NCBI RefSeq assembly: GCF_003602275.1
Contig: NZ_QZVT01000006.1
Coordinates: 232,331 to 296,330 of the forward strand
Source of the DNA: Arthrobacter cheniae
GTDB lineage: Bacteria; Actinomycetota; Actinomycetes; Actinomycetales; Micrococcaceae
Length of the DNA: 64,000 nt
Reading direction: 5' to 3'
Under the pieces are notes generated by a model. It worked only from the letters and a program-made list of their open reading frames with translations. It was not told the DNA's origin and did not search any database. Both the position numbers and the translations under genes were made by a program. This document shows, one piece after another, positions 9,258 through 18,361 of the stretch; position 1 is the first letter of the stretch, and each line of letters begins with the position of its first letter.

Positions 9258-10397
9258 TTGAAGATCGATTTCGCCCAGTCAGCCCAGTCAACGCTCGGGG
9301 TCGAGTGGGAACTGGCGCTCGTGGACCGCTACAACGGCGAGCTGGTCTCCGTGGCCAACCAGGTCCTGCGGGGCGTCAGCGCGAATCATCCCGAACTGCA
9401 GGACGACGACGAGCACCCGCATATCAAGCAGGAGCTGCTCCTCAACACCGTGGAGCTCGTCACCGGGGTCTGCACCACCGTGGCAGAGGCGAAGGAAGAC
9501 CTGTCACGCTCCCTCGCGGCCGTGCGGGAGGTCACCGATCCCATGGGCGTCGAGCTTTTCTGCGCCGGATCGCATCCCTTCAGCGCTCCCCGGTTGCAGC
9601 AGGTCACGGACAGGGAGCGCTACGCCAAGCTGATAGATCGCACGCAGTGGTGGGGCCAGCAGATGGTCATCTACGGCGTGCACGTCCACGTGGGTCTCGA
9701 TTCGCGCGACAAGGCCCTCCCGGTGGTCGACGGCCTGGTGAACTACTTCCCGCACTTCCAGGCGCTCTCGGCGTCGTCGCCCTTCTGGGGCGGGGAGGAC
9801 ACGGGGTACGCCTCGCAGCGCGCGCTCATGTTCCAGCAGCTGCCCACCGCCGGATTGCCCTTCCACTTCGACGACTGGGCCGCGTACGAGTCCTACGTGC
9901 AGGACATGTTCACCACCGGGGTGATCGACGCCGTCAGCGAGATCCGCTGGGATATCCGGCCGGTCGGGAACCTCGGCACGGTCGAGATGCGCGTCTGCGA
10001 CGGCCTGTCCACCCTGCAGGACGTCGGGGCGGTCGCCGCCCTCACCCAATGCCTCGTCCACGAGTTCTCGGAGACGCTCGACGCCGGAGGGAGCATCCCC
10101 ACCATGCAGCCGTGGCACATCCAGGAGAACAAGTGGCGGGCAGCCCGCTACGGCCTCGACGCGATCATCATCCTCGACGCCGACGGGAAGGAGCAGCTCG
10201 TCACCGAACACCTCGTCGAGGTCCTCAACCGGCTCGAGCCCATCGCCGCGAAACTCGGCTGCAGCAGCGAGCTTGCCGACGTGGAGGGCATCCTGCGCCG
10301 AGGCGCCGGCTACCAGCGCCAGCGGCGCATAGCGACGGAGAACGACGGCGATCTGCGCGCCGTCGTGCTCGACATGGTGGAGCAGCTGCGCGCCTAG
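9258..10397 (+). CDS. YbdK-type carboxylate-amine / glutamate-cysteine ligase (GCS2 family)
   Basis: A 379-residue ATP-dependent ligase of the glutamate-cysteine ligase 2 family that joins Glu and Cys. Start is the TTG at 9258: it has CCAGGAG at 9244-9250 with a seven-base gap, and gives the family opening STLGVEWELALVD. Further family patterns are HPHIKQELLLNTVELVTG, YGVHVHVGLDSRDKAL (metal/substrate His), ASSPFWGGEDTGYAS and NLGTVEMRVCDG. In mycothiol-using actinobacteria the physiological role of this enzyme is unsettled. The next gene converges on it with a shared palindrome at the 3' ends. Confidence 0.9.
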   Translation: MKIDFAQSAQSTLGVEWELALVDRYNGELVSVANQVLRGVSANHPELQDDDEHPHIKQELLLNTVELVTGVCTTVAEAKEDLSRSLAAVREVTDPMGVELFCAGSHPFSAPRLQQVTDRERYAKLIDRTQWWGQQMVIYGVHVHVGLDSRDKALPVVDGLVNYFPHFQALSASSPFWGGEDTGYASQRALMFQQLPTAGLPFHFDDWAAYESYVQDMFTTGVIDAVSEIRWDIRPVGNLGTVEMRVCDGLSTLQDVGAVAALTQCLVHEFSETLDAGGSIPTMQPWHIQENKWRAARYGLDAIIILDADGKEQLVTEHLVEVLNRLEPIAAKLGCSSELADVEGILRRGAGYQRQRRIATENDGDLRAVVLDMVEQLRA

Positions 10398-10403
10398 CCG
10401 CGA

Positions 10404-10421
10404 GCGGTCAGCGCTGACCGC
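10404..10421. terminator. 18-base perfect palindrome between convergent genes
   Basis: GCGGTCAGCGCTGACCGC reads the same on both strands and can form a seven-base-pair stem with a GCGC loop. It starts 7 bases after the ligase stop codon and overlaps the last codons of the opposing 81-residue gene. Position suggests a bidirectional transcription stop; no T-run follows. Confidence 0.5.
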
Positions 10422-10653
10422 CCGTGAAGCGGTCGTCGGTCGTCGGGTTGTCCGCCGGGGTGTCCTCGAGGCCGATGTTGCCGGCGATGGTCTCGACCGA
10501 CGGGTCGCCGTCCGGTACGGCCTGGTTCGCGATGAGGTCGACCTCGTCGGCAGCGGTGAGCGGGCCGTCCTGGATCTGGCCGACGTCGGTCGGATCGATC
10601 CCCTCGGTGCTGCCCAGGTCCTTCAGGTGGTGGTTCTCGCTCGGCTGTTCCAT
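10408..10653 (-). CDS. small acidic hypothetical protein
   Basis: An 81-residue, strongly acidic, probably disordered protein (TEGIDPTDVGQIQDG, NIGLEDTPADNPTTDDRF). No membrane segment, no cysteine, no recognised family. The composition and codon pattern are typical of small conserved Arthrobacter hypotheticals. It converges with the ligase gene. No function can be proposed. Confidence 0.6.
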   Translation of the reverse strand: MEQPSENHHLKDLGSTEGIDPTDVGQIQDGPLTAADEVDLIANQAVPDGDPSVETIAGNIGLEDTPADNPTTDDRFTGGQR

Positions 10654-10772
10654 ACTCCCGAGCCTAGGCCGCGCCTCGCTGCACCAGCGATGGGATTCAG
10701 GGCGAATGGCCGCGTTGCCTCCGACGTCGATGAGGTGTACCGGACCTGCACGAGCGATGCCCGGTGGCTGGT

Positions 10773-12749
10773 TCAGCCTTCCATCAGGACCAGGGCGTAC
10801 CCGAAGGGCTGCAGCACCACGCCGTCGACGGCACCACCCCCGAGGGCGTCCTCGCCCCGCACCTCGACGTCGACCGCTTCGGTGCCGTGGTTGATGACCG
10901 TCAGCAGCCTGCCTCGCCGGATGGCTTCGACCGTGGGCGGAAGTCCCGGCAGGACCGGCTCCACTCCCGCCGCCGCGAACAGGGTCCGGAGCACGAGCCC
11001 GGCGCCGTCGTCGTCGGGCACCGTGGCGACGTAGTACGCGCTCCCCGATCCCCGGTTACTGACCGTGAAGGCGGGCCGGCCGTCCTCCCGGCCACCGACG
11101 AACCGGGCCAGGACCTCGGCGTCGACGACACGCGCCTCCTCCGCCAGCAGGGAACCTGCGAAGGCGATGCCGTTCCCCGCCACCCTGGCGTGTTGCTGGC
11201 CGGGGCCCGTGGATCCAGGCGGCACGAGCGCACCGAAGTCTTCGATGACGACGCCCAGAAGCTCCCGCAGCTGCGTGCCGAAGCCGCCCGACCGGAAGCG
11301 GTCGTTCTCGTCCACGACGTCGCTGAAGGCCGTGACGAGCAGGTGCCCGCCCTGTCCGACGAACGCCGCGAGGTTCGCGGCGGCCTGCTCGGTCAGGAGG
11401 TAGAGCTGGGGGGCGATGACGACGTCGTACTGCTCGAGGCGGGCGGTCGGCGGCAGGAGGTCGACCTGCACGTGCAGGCGGTGCGCGGCGTCGTACCAGC
11501 CGCGCACCAGGGACAGGTAGTCCAGCGCGGCGGGATGGTCGGGGTTCTCGATCGCCCACCAGTTCTCCCAGTCGAGCAGGATCGCGACGCGGGCCGAGCC
11601 TTCGTCGGCGGGCAGTCCGGGCAGTGAGCCGAGCTCGGCGCCCAGGGCCACCACCTCACGCCACGTGCGGGTGTCGGTCCCCGCGTGCGGGAGCATGCCG
11701 GAGTGGAACTTCTCCGATCCCGCCCGCGACTGCCGCCACTGGAAGAAGAGGACGCCGTCGGCTCCGCGAGCCACCGCCTGCATGCTCTGAGCCGCGAGCT
11801 GGCCGGGTGCCTTCGGCGCATTCGAGGGCCGCCAGTTCACGGCGCTGGAGGCCTGCTCCATGAGCAGCCACGGCGTCCCGGGCTTGAGCGACCGCATGAG
11901 ATCGCCGTGGAATGCACCCTCCCTGAAGCCCTCCGGGTCATTGGGATCCGGGTAGAGATCGTCGCTGATGACGTCGAGTTCGGGGGCCCACTGCGCATAG
12001 TTCACCGGCTTGAACGCCCCCATGAAGTTGGTGGTGATTGGCTGGACGGCGCCCGCGGCCCGGATGATGTCCCGCTCCATCAGGTAGCACTCGAACAGCA
12101 TGTCCGAGGTGAAGCGCCGGTAATCGAGCAGCTGGCCGGGATTGTGGCTGTACGGCGCTCGGCGTGGCGGGAAGACCTCGAGGAAGGAGCCGTAGCGCTG
12201 CGACCAGAACATGGTGCCCCACGCTTCGTTGAGGGCTTCGACCGATCCGTAACGCTTCTTCAGCCAGTTCCGGAAGGCATCCCTGGCCGCGTCGGAATAG
12301 TCGACGTTCAGGTGGCACCCGTACTCGTTGTTCACGTGCCAGAGCACGACGGCGGGGTGCTGGGCGTACCGTTCGGCCAACCGCGAGACGAGACCGGCGG
12401 CCAGTCTCCGGTACACGGGCGACGACGGAGCATAGTGCTGGCGGCTCCCGTGCCAGTAGGTTACTCCGGACTCGTCGGCGGCCAGCATCTCCGGGTAGGC
12501 GACGGTCGCCCAGGGCGGCGGTGACGCCGTCGCCGTCGCAAGATCCACGGCGATCCCGCCGTCGTGCAGGAGGCCGATGATGCGGTCGAGCCACTCGACG
12601 TCGAACTCGTGCTCGGACGGCTGGATCCGCGCCCACGAGAAGATGCCGAGGCTCACCATGGTGACCCCTGCCTCACGCATCCGAGCCACGTCCTCGGGCC
12701 AGATATCCTCCGGCCACTGTTCGGGGTTGTAGTCTCCGCCGTAGTGCAA
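10773..12749 (-). CDS. GH42 beta-galactosidase
   Basis: A 658-residue intracellular GH42 beta-galactosidase, full length with the TIM-barrel domain, trimerisation domain (residues ~390-590) and small C-terminal beta domain. Acid/base Glu142 lies in LWHVNNEYGC and nucleophile Glu298 in WLLMEQASSAVNW. The start is a TTG at 12747-12749 preceded by GGAG at five bases; the opening MHYGGDYNPEQWP is the family standard. It is the last gene of the operon with a sugar ABC transporter and YesL-like protein. GH42 enzymes typically cleave galacto-oligosaccharides from plant galactans rather than lactose, which fits the rhamnogalacturonan lyase nearby. Confidence 0.95.
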   Translation of the reverse strand: MHYGGDYNPEQWPEDIWPEDVARMREAGVTMVSLGIFSWARIQPSEHEFDVEWLDRIIGLLHDGGIAVDLATATASPPPWATVAYPEMLAADESGVTYWHGSRQHYAPSSPVYRRLAAGLVSRLAERYAQHPAVVLWHVNNEYGCHLNVDYSDAARDAFRNWLKKRYGSVEALNEAWGTMFWSQRYGSFLEVFPPRRAPYSHNPGQLLDYRRFTSDMLFECYLMERDIIRAAGAVQPITTNFMGAFKPVNYAQWAPELDVISDDLYPDPNDPEGFREGAFHGDLMRSLKPGTPWLLMEQASSAVNWRPSNAPKAPGQLAAQSMQAVARGADGVLFFQWRQSRAGSEKFHSGMLPHAGTDTRTWREVVALGAELGSLPGLPADEGSARVAILLDWENWWAIENPDHPAALDYLSLVRGWYDAAHRLHVQVDLLPPTARLEQYDVVIAPQLYLLTEQAAANLAAFVGQGGHLLVTAFSDVVDENDRFRSGGFGTQLRELLGVVIEDFGALVPPGSTGPGQQHARVAGNGIAFAGSLLAEEARVVDAEVLARFVGGREDGRPAFTVSNRGSGSAYYVATVPDDDGAGLVLRTLFAAAGVEPVLPGLPPTVEAIRRGRLLTVINHGTEAVDVEVRGEDALGGGAVDGVVLQPFGYALVLMEG

Positions 12750-12788
12750 GGGATCTCCAGGAGTTGTCGGGATGAACAGGGGGAAGAA

Positions 12789-13418
12789 CTAGCGCCGCGG
12801 GCGGACCGAGGTCGCGAGTGCTGCGAACACCAGGCACCCCACCCCGGGCACCACCAGTGGCGGCAGCTGCCAGGTGACCATCAACGTCAGGACGACGGCG
12901 GCGACGAGCCACAGGACCCCCGCCGGATCCTTCCGGGCGTCCCTCAGCCACCGACGCCCTGCAGCACGCCAGGATCGTGAGGCCGGCCAGCGCGCCGTCG
13001 TTCCTGCCAGAGCGGCCAGCACACCGGCAAGCAGCACGACGCCGGCGGCGAGGATGACCTGCCACCCGGGCAGCAGTCGCGAATTCGCGACGATGATGTC
13101 CAGCAGGAGCAACCCGACGGCCAACACGACGCCCAGGCCCGCCAGCCATCCAGTCCTCAGGGCCGCCGTGAAGTCGGCGGCGAACTGCCTCAGCGGGGAG
13201 TCCTCGGCACGGAGGAAGCGGTGCAGATGGGCGGATCCCGCCGCGAAGGCCGCGGGGATCGTTACTATCCCGAGGCTGGCCACGCAGCACAGTACCCCGA
13301 CCCACAGGACCTCCCCGAAGAGGGCGAACCGTGCCGTCGCCCCGGGCCAGCGCAGGGAGCTGCCGTCGTGCGTCGCTGCGTGGCGATCGCGCACCGCCTC
13401 ACGCTGGCGGCGGGTCAT
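12789..13418 (-). CDS. DUF624/YesL-like membrane protein
   Basis: A 209-residue membrane protein with five hydrophobic segments (for example EVLWVGVLCCVASLGIVTIPA, GLGVVLAVGLLLLDII, AAGVVLLAGVLAALAG, LVAAVVLTLMVTW). YesL-type (DUF624) proteins are almost always encoded with carbohydrate ABC transporters. Start ATG 13416-13418 overlaps the stop of the upstream permease gene (ATGA at 13415-13418); the longer open frame upstream reads through the permease in another frame. GH42 follows 39 bases downstream. Role in sugar uptake unknown. Confidence 0.8.
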   Translation of the reverse strand: MTRRQREAVRDRHAATHDGSSLRWPGATARFALFGEVLWVGVLCCVASLGIVTIPAAFAAGSAHLHRFLRAEDSPLRQFAADFTAALRTGWLAGLGVVLAVGLLLLDIIVANSRLLPGWQVILAAGVVLLAGVLAALAGTTARWPASRSWRAAGRRWLRDARKDPAGVLWLVAAVVLTLMVTWQLPPLVVPGVGCLVFAALATSVRPRR

Positions 13419-14335
13419 CCCTTGAGGCCCTGGGTGGCGACCCCGTCCACGAGGAAGCGCTGGAAGATGATGAAGAAGAGCATCACTGGCAGCAGGGCCA
13501 GCACGGAGATCGCGATCGTCGCCCCGTAGTCCGAGGTGCTCGTCTGGTCGTTGAAGATGCGCAGCGCGAGCGGCAGCGGGTACTTGTCCGGGGAGTTCAG
13601 GTACAGGAGTGGGCCGAGGAAGTCGTTCCAGCTCCAGATGAAGGCGAAGATCGACGACGTGATGAGGGCCGGCTTGATCAGCGGCAGGGTGATGGAGAAG
13701 AAGATCCGTCCGTGCCCGCAGCCGTCGATGCGCGCGGCCTCGTCCAGTTCGCGCGGCAGGTTCCGGATGAACTGGACCATGAGGAACACGAAGAATGCCT
13801 CGGTGGCCAGGAACTTGCCGGCCAGCAGTGGCCAGAAGGTGTCGATCAGTCCGAGGTTCCGGAAAATGATGTACTGCGGGATGATCAGCACGTGGAACGG
13901 CAGGAGCAGCGTCCCGATCATGGCGGCGAAGAGGACCTTGCTGCCGCGGAAGGTGATGCGCGAGAAGGCGTAGGCGGCCATCGAGGAGGAGATGACGGTG
14001 CCGATCACCGCGCCGACGCCGAGGAGCAGCGAGTTCAGGAAGAACTTCCACGTCGGGATGCCGGCGATACCCTGCATCACCTTGACGAAGTTGTCGAACG
14101 TCGGGTTCTCCGGGAGGAAGCCCTGGTTGCTGCCGAACTCGGAGTTCGGCTTGAGCGATGCCGAGAACATCCAGAGCAGCGGGTACAGCACGATCGCTGT
14201 CAGGGCCACGATGGCGATGATCCAGAGCGCTGTCGGGATGTGGCGGCGGGCGGGCCGGCGTCGTCGCGGAGGCTGCGTGAGCCTCCCCGGATCCGACGGG
14301 ACAGGGACCGCGGGGTTCGATTCGATGGTGGTCAC
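13415..14335 (-). CDS. sugar ABC transporter permease, MalG type
   Basis: A 306-residue inner-membrane permease of the carbohydrate CUT1 family. The start is a GTG at 14333-14335 that overlaps the preceding permease stop (GTGA), with GGAG ten bases upstream. Six hydrophobic segments are visible, and the loop EAARIDGCGHGRIFFSITLPLIKP is the conserved EAA motif that docks to the ATPase. No ATPase gene is present in the operon, so a shared multi-sugar ATPase elsewhere is expected, as is usual in actinobacteria. Confidence 0.92.
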   Translation of the reverse strand: MTTIESNPAVPVPSDPGRLTQPPRRRRPARRHIPTALWIIAIVALTAIVLYPLLWMFSASLKPNSEFGSNQGFLPENPTFDNFVKVMQGIAGIPTWKFFLNSLLLGVGAVIGTVISSSMAAYAFSRITFRGSKVLFAAMIGTLLLPFHVLIIPQYIIFRNLGLIDTFWPLLAGKFLATEAFFVFLMVQFIRNLPRELDEAARIDGCGHGRIFFSITLPLIKPALITSSIFAFIWSWNDFLGPLLYLNSPDKYPLPLALRIFNDQTSTSDYGATIAISVLALLPVMLFFIIFQRFLVDGVATQGLKG

Positions 14336-15315
14336 TTGGAGTCTCCTGCGTAGTGGACCCAGTTCTTGGAGGTGCGGAAGAGGATGAACGCGAGGACGCC
14401 GACGGCGAGCAGCAGCACCCAGGCCATCGCCGAGGCGTAGCCCATCTGGTTGTTCGCGAAGGCCCTCGTGTAGAGGTACACCGTATAGAAGTTGGTGGCA
14501 CCTCCGGGTCCGCCGGTGCCCGAGCCGATGATGTAGGCGGAGGCGAACACCTGGAAGGCGTTGATCATCTCGAGCAGCAGGTTGAAGAAGATGACGGGCG
14601 AGAGCATCGGCACGGTGACGCTGATGAACTTGCGCCAGGGCTTCGCGCCGTCGACCGACGCCGCTTCGTAGAGCTCCGCCGGTACTCCCTTGAGGCCGGC
14701 CAGGAAGATGACCATCGGGGCACCGAACTGCCAGACCGCGAGGAGGATCATCATCGGCATGATCAGGGAGGGGTTCCCGATCCAGCCGCCGAGGTTGATG
14801 CCGAAGAGGTTCAGTGTCCCGTCGACGGGACCGTCGGTGGAGAACATGGCACGCCAGACGATCGCGATGCTGACGCTGGCCCCGATGAGACTGGGGGCGT
14901 AGAACGCCGACCGGAAGAAGCCTGTACCCCGCGCCTTGTAGTTCAGGAGCATGGCCACCGCGAGTGCGGCCGCGAGCTTGATGGGCGTTCCCACCAGGAC
15001 ATAGATGAGGGTGATCCGCACCGAGCTCCAGAACTTGTCGTCCTCGGCCATGCGCGTGAGGTTCTCGAGACCTGTCCACTCGGGGGCGGTGAAGAGGTTG
15101 TAGTCCGTGAAGGCGAGGTAGAGCGACGCCAGCATGGGACCGAGCGTCAACCCCACGAAGCCGAGCAGCCAGGGCGAGAGGAAGACGTACCCCGCTATTG
15201 TGTCGCCGTTGCGACGGCGGGGCCGGGGTGCGCCCGTCCGGCGGCTGTCCGCCGGACGGGCACCGGATTCGGCGGTGCGGGTTGCTGCTGGCGCGTGCGC
15301 TGAGTCCGTAGTCAC
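14332..15315 (-). CDS. sugar ABC transporter permease, MalF type
   Basis: A 327-residue permease pairing with the MalG-type subunit. After a ~40-residue basic, Arg-rich cytoplasmic tail come six hydrophobic segments (GYVFLSPWLLGFVGLTLGPM first). The docking loop is YEAASVDGAKPWRKFISVTVP. It begins 19 bases after the binding-protein stop and overlaps the next permease by four bases. Confidence 0.92.
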   Translation of the reverse strand: MTTDSAHAPAATRTAESGARPADSRRTGAPRPRRRNGDTIAGYVFLSPWLLGFVGLTLGPMLASLYLAFTDYNLFTAPEWTGLENLTRMAEDDKFWSSVRITLIYVLVGTPIKLAAALAVAMLLNYKARGTGFFRSAFYAPSLIGASVSIAIVWRAMFSTDGPVDGTLNLFGINLGGWIGNPSLIMPMMILLAVWQFGAPMVIFLAGLKGVPAELYEAASVDGAKPWRKFISVTVPMLSPVIFFNLLLEMINAFQVFASAYIIGSGTGGPGGATNFYTVYLYTRAFANNQMGYASAMAWVLLLAVGVLAFILFRTSKNWVHYAGDSK

Positions 15316-15334
15316 GGTCTGACTCCCTGTCCTG

Positions 15335-16627
15335 CTAGTTTCCGAGCGTGACGGATGCTTCGTCGAAGAACTGCTGCGCGGCGTCGTCGGGCGTCACGGA
15401 GCCCAGGCCGATCGACTTGCCCAGATCCCAGAAGGTCTGCTCGATGGCGCCGAATCCTGCGACCGGAGCCGCGGGCGAATCACCGATGCGGTCCTCGACC
15501 GAGTCGAGGTAGTCCTTGACCGCTTTGTCCGGTCCTTCGAGGTTCGCGCCCTCGAGCTGCGTCTCCGAGGCGGGGATGCCGAGCGTGGCGCCGAAGATCT
15601 CGCCGACCTCGGGGCTGTTGATGAGGAAGTCCACGAAGGCCGCGGCTGCTTCCGGGTGCTCGGTCGAGGAGGATGCTGCCTGCATGAGGCCGACCTTGCG
15701 GTACAGGTCCTTCTCGTCCGGGTTGCTGGTCGGTGGTGCGACGATCGTGATCTCTTCGGCACCCGAGTCACCGAGGTAGCCCCCGAGGAAGTTGCTCCAG
15801 CTCATCTCGCTCGTCGTCAGGTTGCCACCGAAACCGGAGACCGGATTGATCTCCTCGAGCTTGCTCTGCGGCACGGTGACCTTGTCACGGTTCTCCTGGC
15901 CTTCCTTCCAGTGGTCCGCGAGCTCCTCCTGCGTGAAGTTGAGCTCACCCTCCTCGGTGAACAGCTCCTGGCCGTCCTGGCGCAGCTTCAGTTCGAAGTC
16001 CTGGATGCGCTGGGTGGTGTCCGTGCCTCCGTAGACCGTGCCGCCGCCCGCTTCCGTCACGGCTGCCATGTAGGTGTTGTAGTCCTCCCAGCTCGTGCCA
16101 CCCTCGTAGGGCTCGACGCCGGCCTCGGCCAGCAGCCCCGGGTTCTGGAACACCGACCAGGCGCTGTAGCCGGTGGGAATGGCGAACGTGCCGTCCTCGA
16201 GCTTCCCGGTGGTGAGGAGGCTTTCGTCGATGGCGTCGGTGGTGACGCCGTTGTCGAAGTACTCCTCGAGGTTGAGCAGCAGGCCGTTGTCGCCGTACTG
16301 GCGGAGGTAGGTGTAGTCGAACTGCATCACGTCCGGCAGGCCACCGCCCGCGGCTTCTGTCTGGCGCTTCTCCCAATAGGAGGGATAGTCGGTGAACGTG
16401 TCGTTGATCGTGATGTTCGGGAACTTCTCCTCGAACGCCGTGATGGCCTGGTCATAGCGGGCGGCACGATCATCGTTGCCCCAGAACGTGTAGTTCAGGG
16501 TGATCTGCTCTTCGGTATCGAGGGCGGCCGGCTCATCGCCGCCACCGCCACAGCCGGTCAGGACCAGCCCGGTAGCGGCCAAGGCTGCGACGCCGGTCAG
16601 GGTGCGCCGTGAGAGAGTGCGGAACAT
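15335..16627 (-). CDS. sugar ABC transporter substrate-binding lipoprotein
   Basis: A 430-residue extracellular solute-binding protein of the cluster B (family 1) type. The start ATG 16625-16627 is chosen because AGGAGG lies four bases upstream; a longer frame to 16714 would run through the promoter. The signal peptide ends in a lipobox LTGC, so the mature protein is a lipoprotein. The body has the usual TFWGNDDRAARYDQ opening and LPDVMQFDYTYLRQY. First gene of an operon binding protein-permease-permease-YesL-GH42, so the ligand is probably a galactose-containing oligosaccharide. Confidence 0.93.
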   Translation of the reverse strand: MFRTLSRRTLTGVAALAATGLVLTGCGGGGDEPAALDTEEQITLNYTFWGNDDRAARYDQAITAFEEKFPNITINDTFTDYPSYWEKRQTEAAGGGLPDVMQFDYTYLRQYGDNGLLLNLEEYFDNGVTTDAIDESLLTTGKLEDGTFAIPTGYSAWSVFQNPGLLAEAGVEPYEGGTSWEDYNTYMAAVTEAGGGTVYGGTDTTQRIQDFELKLRQDGQELFTEEGELNFTQEELADHWKEGQENRDKVTVPQSKLEEINPVSGFGGNLTTSEMSWSNFLGGYLGDSGAEEITIVAPPTSNPDEKDLYRKVGLMQAASSSTEHPEAAAAFVDFLINSPEVGEIFGATLGIPASETQLEGANLEGPDKAVKDYLDSVEDRIGDSPAAPVAGFGAIEQTFWDLGKSIGLGSVTPDDAAQQFFDEASVTLGN

Positions 16628-16673
16628 CTTTGTCCTCCTGGAAAACTTCTTCGTCACCATCGTGGGACGCCTT

Positions 16674-16691
16674 TGGGAAAGCGTTATCCCA
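16674..16691 (-). promoter_or_regulatory. LacI-type operator of the GH42/ABC operon
   Basis: Plus-strand TGGGAAAGCGTTATCCCA is an imperfect palindrome centred on CG, the standard form of LacI-family operators. It lies directly downstream of the -10 box, so a bound repressor would block the operon. No lacI gene adjoins; the only LacI protein in the window starts at 31499, and the site differs from its presumed operators, so the cognate regulator may be elsewhere. Confidence 0.7.
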
Positions 16692-16692
16692 C

Positions 16693-16721
16693 AGCGTAGG
16701 TTGAATCGTATCAATGGTCAA
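16693..16721 (-). promoter_or_regulatory. sigma-70-type promoter of the GH42/ABC operon
   Basis: Reading the minus strand: -35 TTGACC (16716-16721), 17-base spacer, -10 TACGCT (16693-16698). The operator begins 2 bases after the -10 box and the binding-protein start is 66 bases further. Confidence 0.7.
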
Positions 16722-16788
16722 CAGTCCGAGCCGGTAAGGCTGCACGGCCACTATCCTCGCCCATCCGCGCCATGAAAGGATGCACGCC

Positions 16789-17772
16789 ATGCCCCACTTC
16801 GATCTCCCCCTTGCCGAGCTGAGGCGCTACCTGCCGGAGCGCGATGAGCCCGCGGACTATGACGCCTTCTGGGACAGGACCCTTTCGGAGCAGCGCGCGC
16901 ATGCCACCTCCCCCGTCTTCGAGGAGGTGGACGCAGGCTATTCCCAGCTCGTCACCGAGGACGTCACCTTCGCGGGCTTCGACGGCCAACCGGTGAAGGC
17001 GTGGTTGCTGCGGCCGCGTCACGTCCGTGGTCCCCTGCCGACCGTCATCACCTACATCGGTTACGGCGGAGGCCGTGGACTGCTCGGCGAGTGGACGGGG
17101 CTGCCGAGCGCGGGCTTCGCGCATTTCGTGATGGACCTCCGCGGGCAGGGGTCGGGGCACCGGACCGGCGATACCGGGGACGGACCCCTGACCGGTCCGC
17201 ACCACGGCGGATTCCTGACGCTCGGCATCGCCGACCCTGACACCTACTACTACCGGCGGCTCTTCATGGACGCGGTGCACGCGGTCGAGGCCGCCCAGCA
17301 GCATCCCGCCGTCGATCCGGCGCGCATCGTCCTGTCCGGCGGCAGCCAGGGCGGCGGCATCACCCTTGCCGCAGCAGCACTGACGCAGCGCGTGAATGAC
17401 ACACCTCCGGTCGGGGCGATCGTCGACGTCCCCTTCCTCGCCCATGTCCGGCACGCCACCGAGATCGTGGCGACCGCCCCCTACTCCGAGATCGTGAACT
17501 ACCTGGGCACGCGGCGGAACGACGTCGAGGCGGTCTTCCGGACGCTCAGCTACTTCGACGGGGTGAACTTCGCAGCACGCAGCACCATGCCCGCCATGTT
17601 CTCGGTCGGACTGCTCGACGACGTATGCCCGCCGTCGTGCGTCTTCGCCGCGCACAACCACTACGCCGGACCCGCACGGATGAAGGTGTACCCCTATAAC
17701 GGGCACGAGCAGGGCGGCGCCTTCCAGGACGTCGAGCACCTCGCCTTCATCCGGGAACTCATCGGCGACTGA
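16789..17772 (+). CDS. CE7-type acetyl xylan esterase / cephalosporin-C deacetylase-like
   Basis: A 327-residue alpha/beta hydrolase of carbohydrate esterase family 7, which removes acetyl groups from oligosaccharides. The family motif DLRGQGSG, nucleophile elbow GGSQGGG, and the acid and histidine segments GLLDDVCPPS and YPYNGHEQGG are all present. Start ATG 16789 has AAAGGA eight bases upstream and gives the family-typical MPHFDLPLAELR; an ATG at 16780 overlaps the ribosome site. Divergent from the sugar ABC operon, so probably co-regulated; de-acetylation would prepare decorated galactan/xylan oligomers for GH42. Confidence 0.9.
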   Translation: MPHFDLPLAELRRYLPERDEPADYDAFWDRTLSEQRAHATSPVFEEVDAGYSQLVTEDVTFAGFDGQPVKAWLLRPRHVRGPLPTVITYIGYGGGRGLLGEWTGLPSAGFAHFVMDLRGQGSGHRTGDTGDGPLTGPHHGGFLTLGIADPDTYYYRRLFMDAVHAVEAAQQHPAVDPARIVLSGGSQGGGITLAAAALTQRVNDTPPVGAIVDVPFLAHVRHATEIVATAPYSEIVNYLGTRRNDVEAVFRTLSYFDGVNFAARSTMPAMFSVGLLDDVCPPSCVFAAHNHYAGPARMKVYPYNGHEQGGAFQDVEHLAFIRELIGD

Positions 17773-17791
17773 TCCTTCCACCGGTCCGCCG

Positions 17792-18223
17792 TCAGGACGC
17801 GGACGGGCTGTGCAGGACCGTCGTGGCGTACTGGTATCCGTCGCGGATCAGGCGCTCCAGGACGGCGGAATCGATATCCGCCAGCCTGTTCACGTACAGG
17901 CAGCCCGCGCCGCGCCTGTGCTTCCCCAGTTCCGGCAGGAGCGCCTCCGAGCGACTGTCGTAGGTCAGTCCGTAGAGGACCAGGTGCGCCTTGCGCGGCG
18001 AGAAGCCGACGGCCGCGGCATCGCCCTGGTGACCCGAGGCGTACCTGTAGTGGTAGGACCCGAAACCGATGATCGACGGCCCCCACATCCGGGCCGGCTG
18101 GCCCGTCAGTTCTTCCATGAGGTGGAGCACGGCCTCCCCGTCGCCGCGTCGGACCGGATGCGGGACAGCAGCGAGGAATAATGCAGGGTCGACGGCGGTC
18201 GGGCGCATCACGGGATCAGGCAT
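17792..18223 (-). CDS. DUF1801 (YdhG-like) domain protein
   Basis: A 143-residue cytoplasmic protein. The segment MWGPSIIGFGSYHYRY and the later RKAHLVLYGL are the pattern of the DUF1801/YdhG fold. Start ATG 18221-18223 is preferred; a GTG 18 bases upstream is also possible and no ribosome site is clear. Function unknown. Convergent with the CE7 esterase. Confidence 0.75.
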   Translation of the reverse strand: MPDPVMRPTAVDPALFLAAVPHPVRRGDGEAVLHLMEELTGQPARMWGPSIIGFGSYHYRYASGHQGDAAAVGFSPRKAHLVLYGLTYDSRSEALLPELGKHRRGAGCLYVNRLADIDSAVLERLIRDGYQYATTVLHSPSAS

Positions 18224-18361
18224 GCCTGCACTATCCCGCACAACGGACGGTGACCACCAATCAGCAGGGCACCCGACGCCGGACTGCTCCGCGCTCCTGG
18301 GAAGGCCGACCGCAGGACACGCCGGCCCTGATGGAGGGCGCGGTCGACGCCGGTGGCACGG

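Noticed and set aside
14316..14330. tRNA-like GGTTCGATTC segment
   Set aside because: No cloverleaf arms can be built around it and it lies inside the permease gene.
12789..14501. 570-codon minus-strand frame
   Set aside because: Only its C-terminal 209 codons match a real protein (YesL-like); the upstream part is antiphase to the permease gene.
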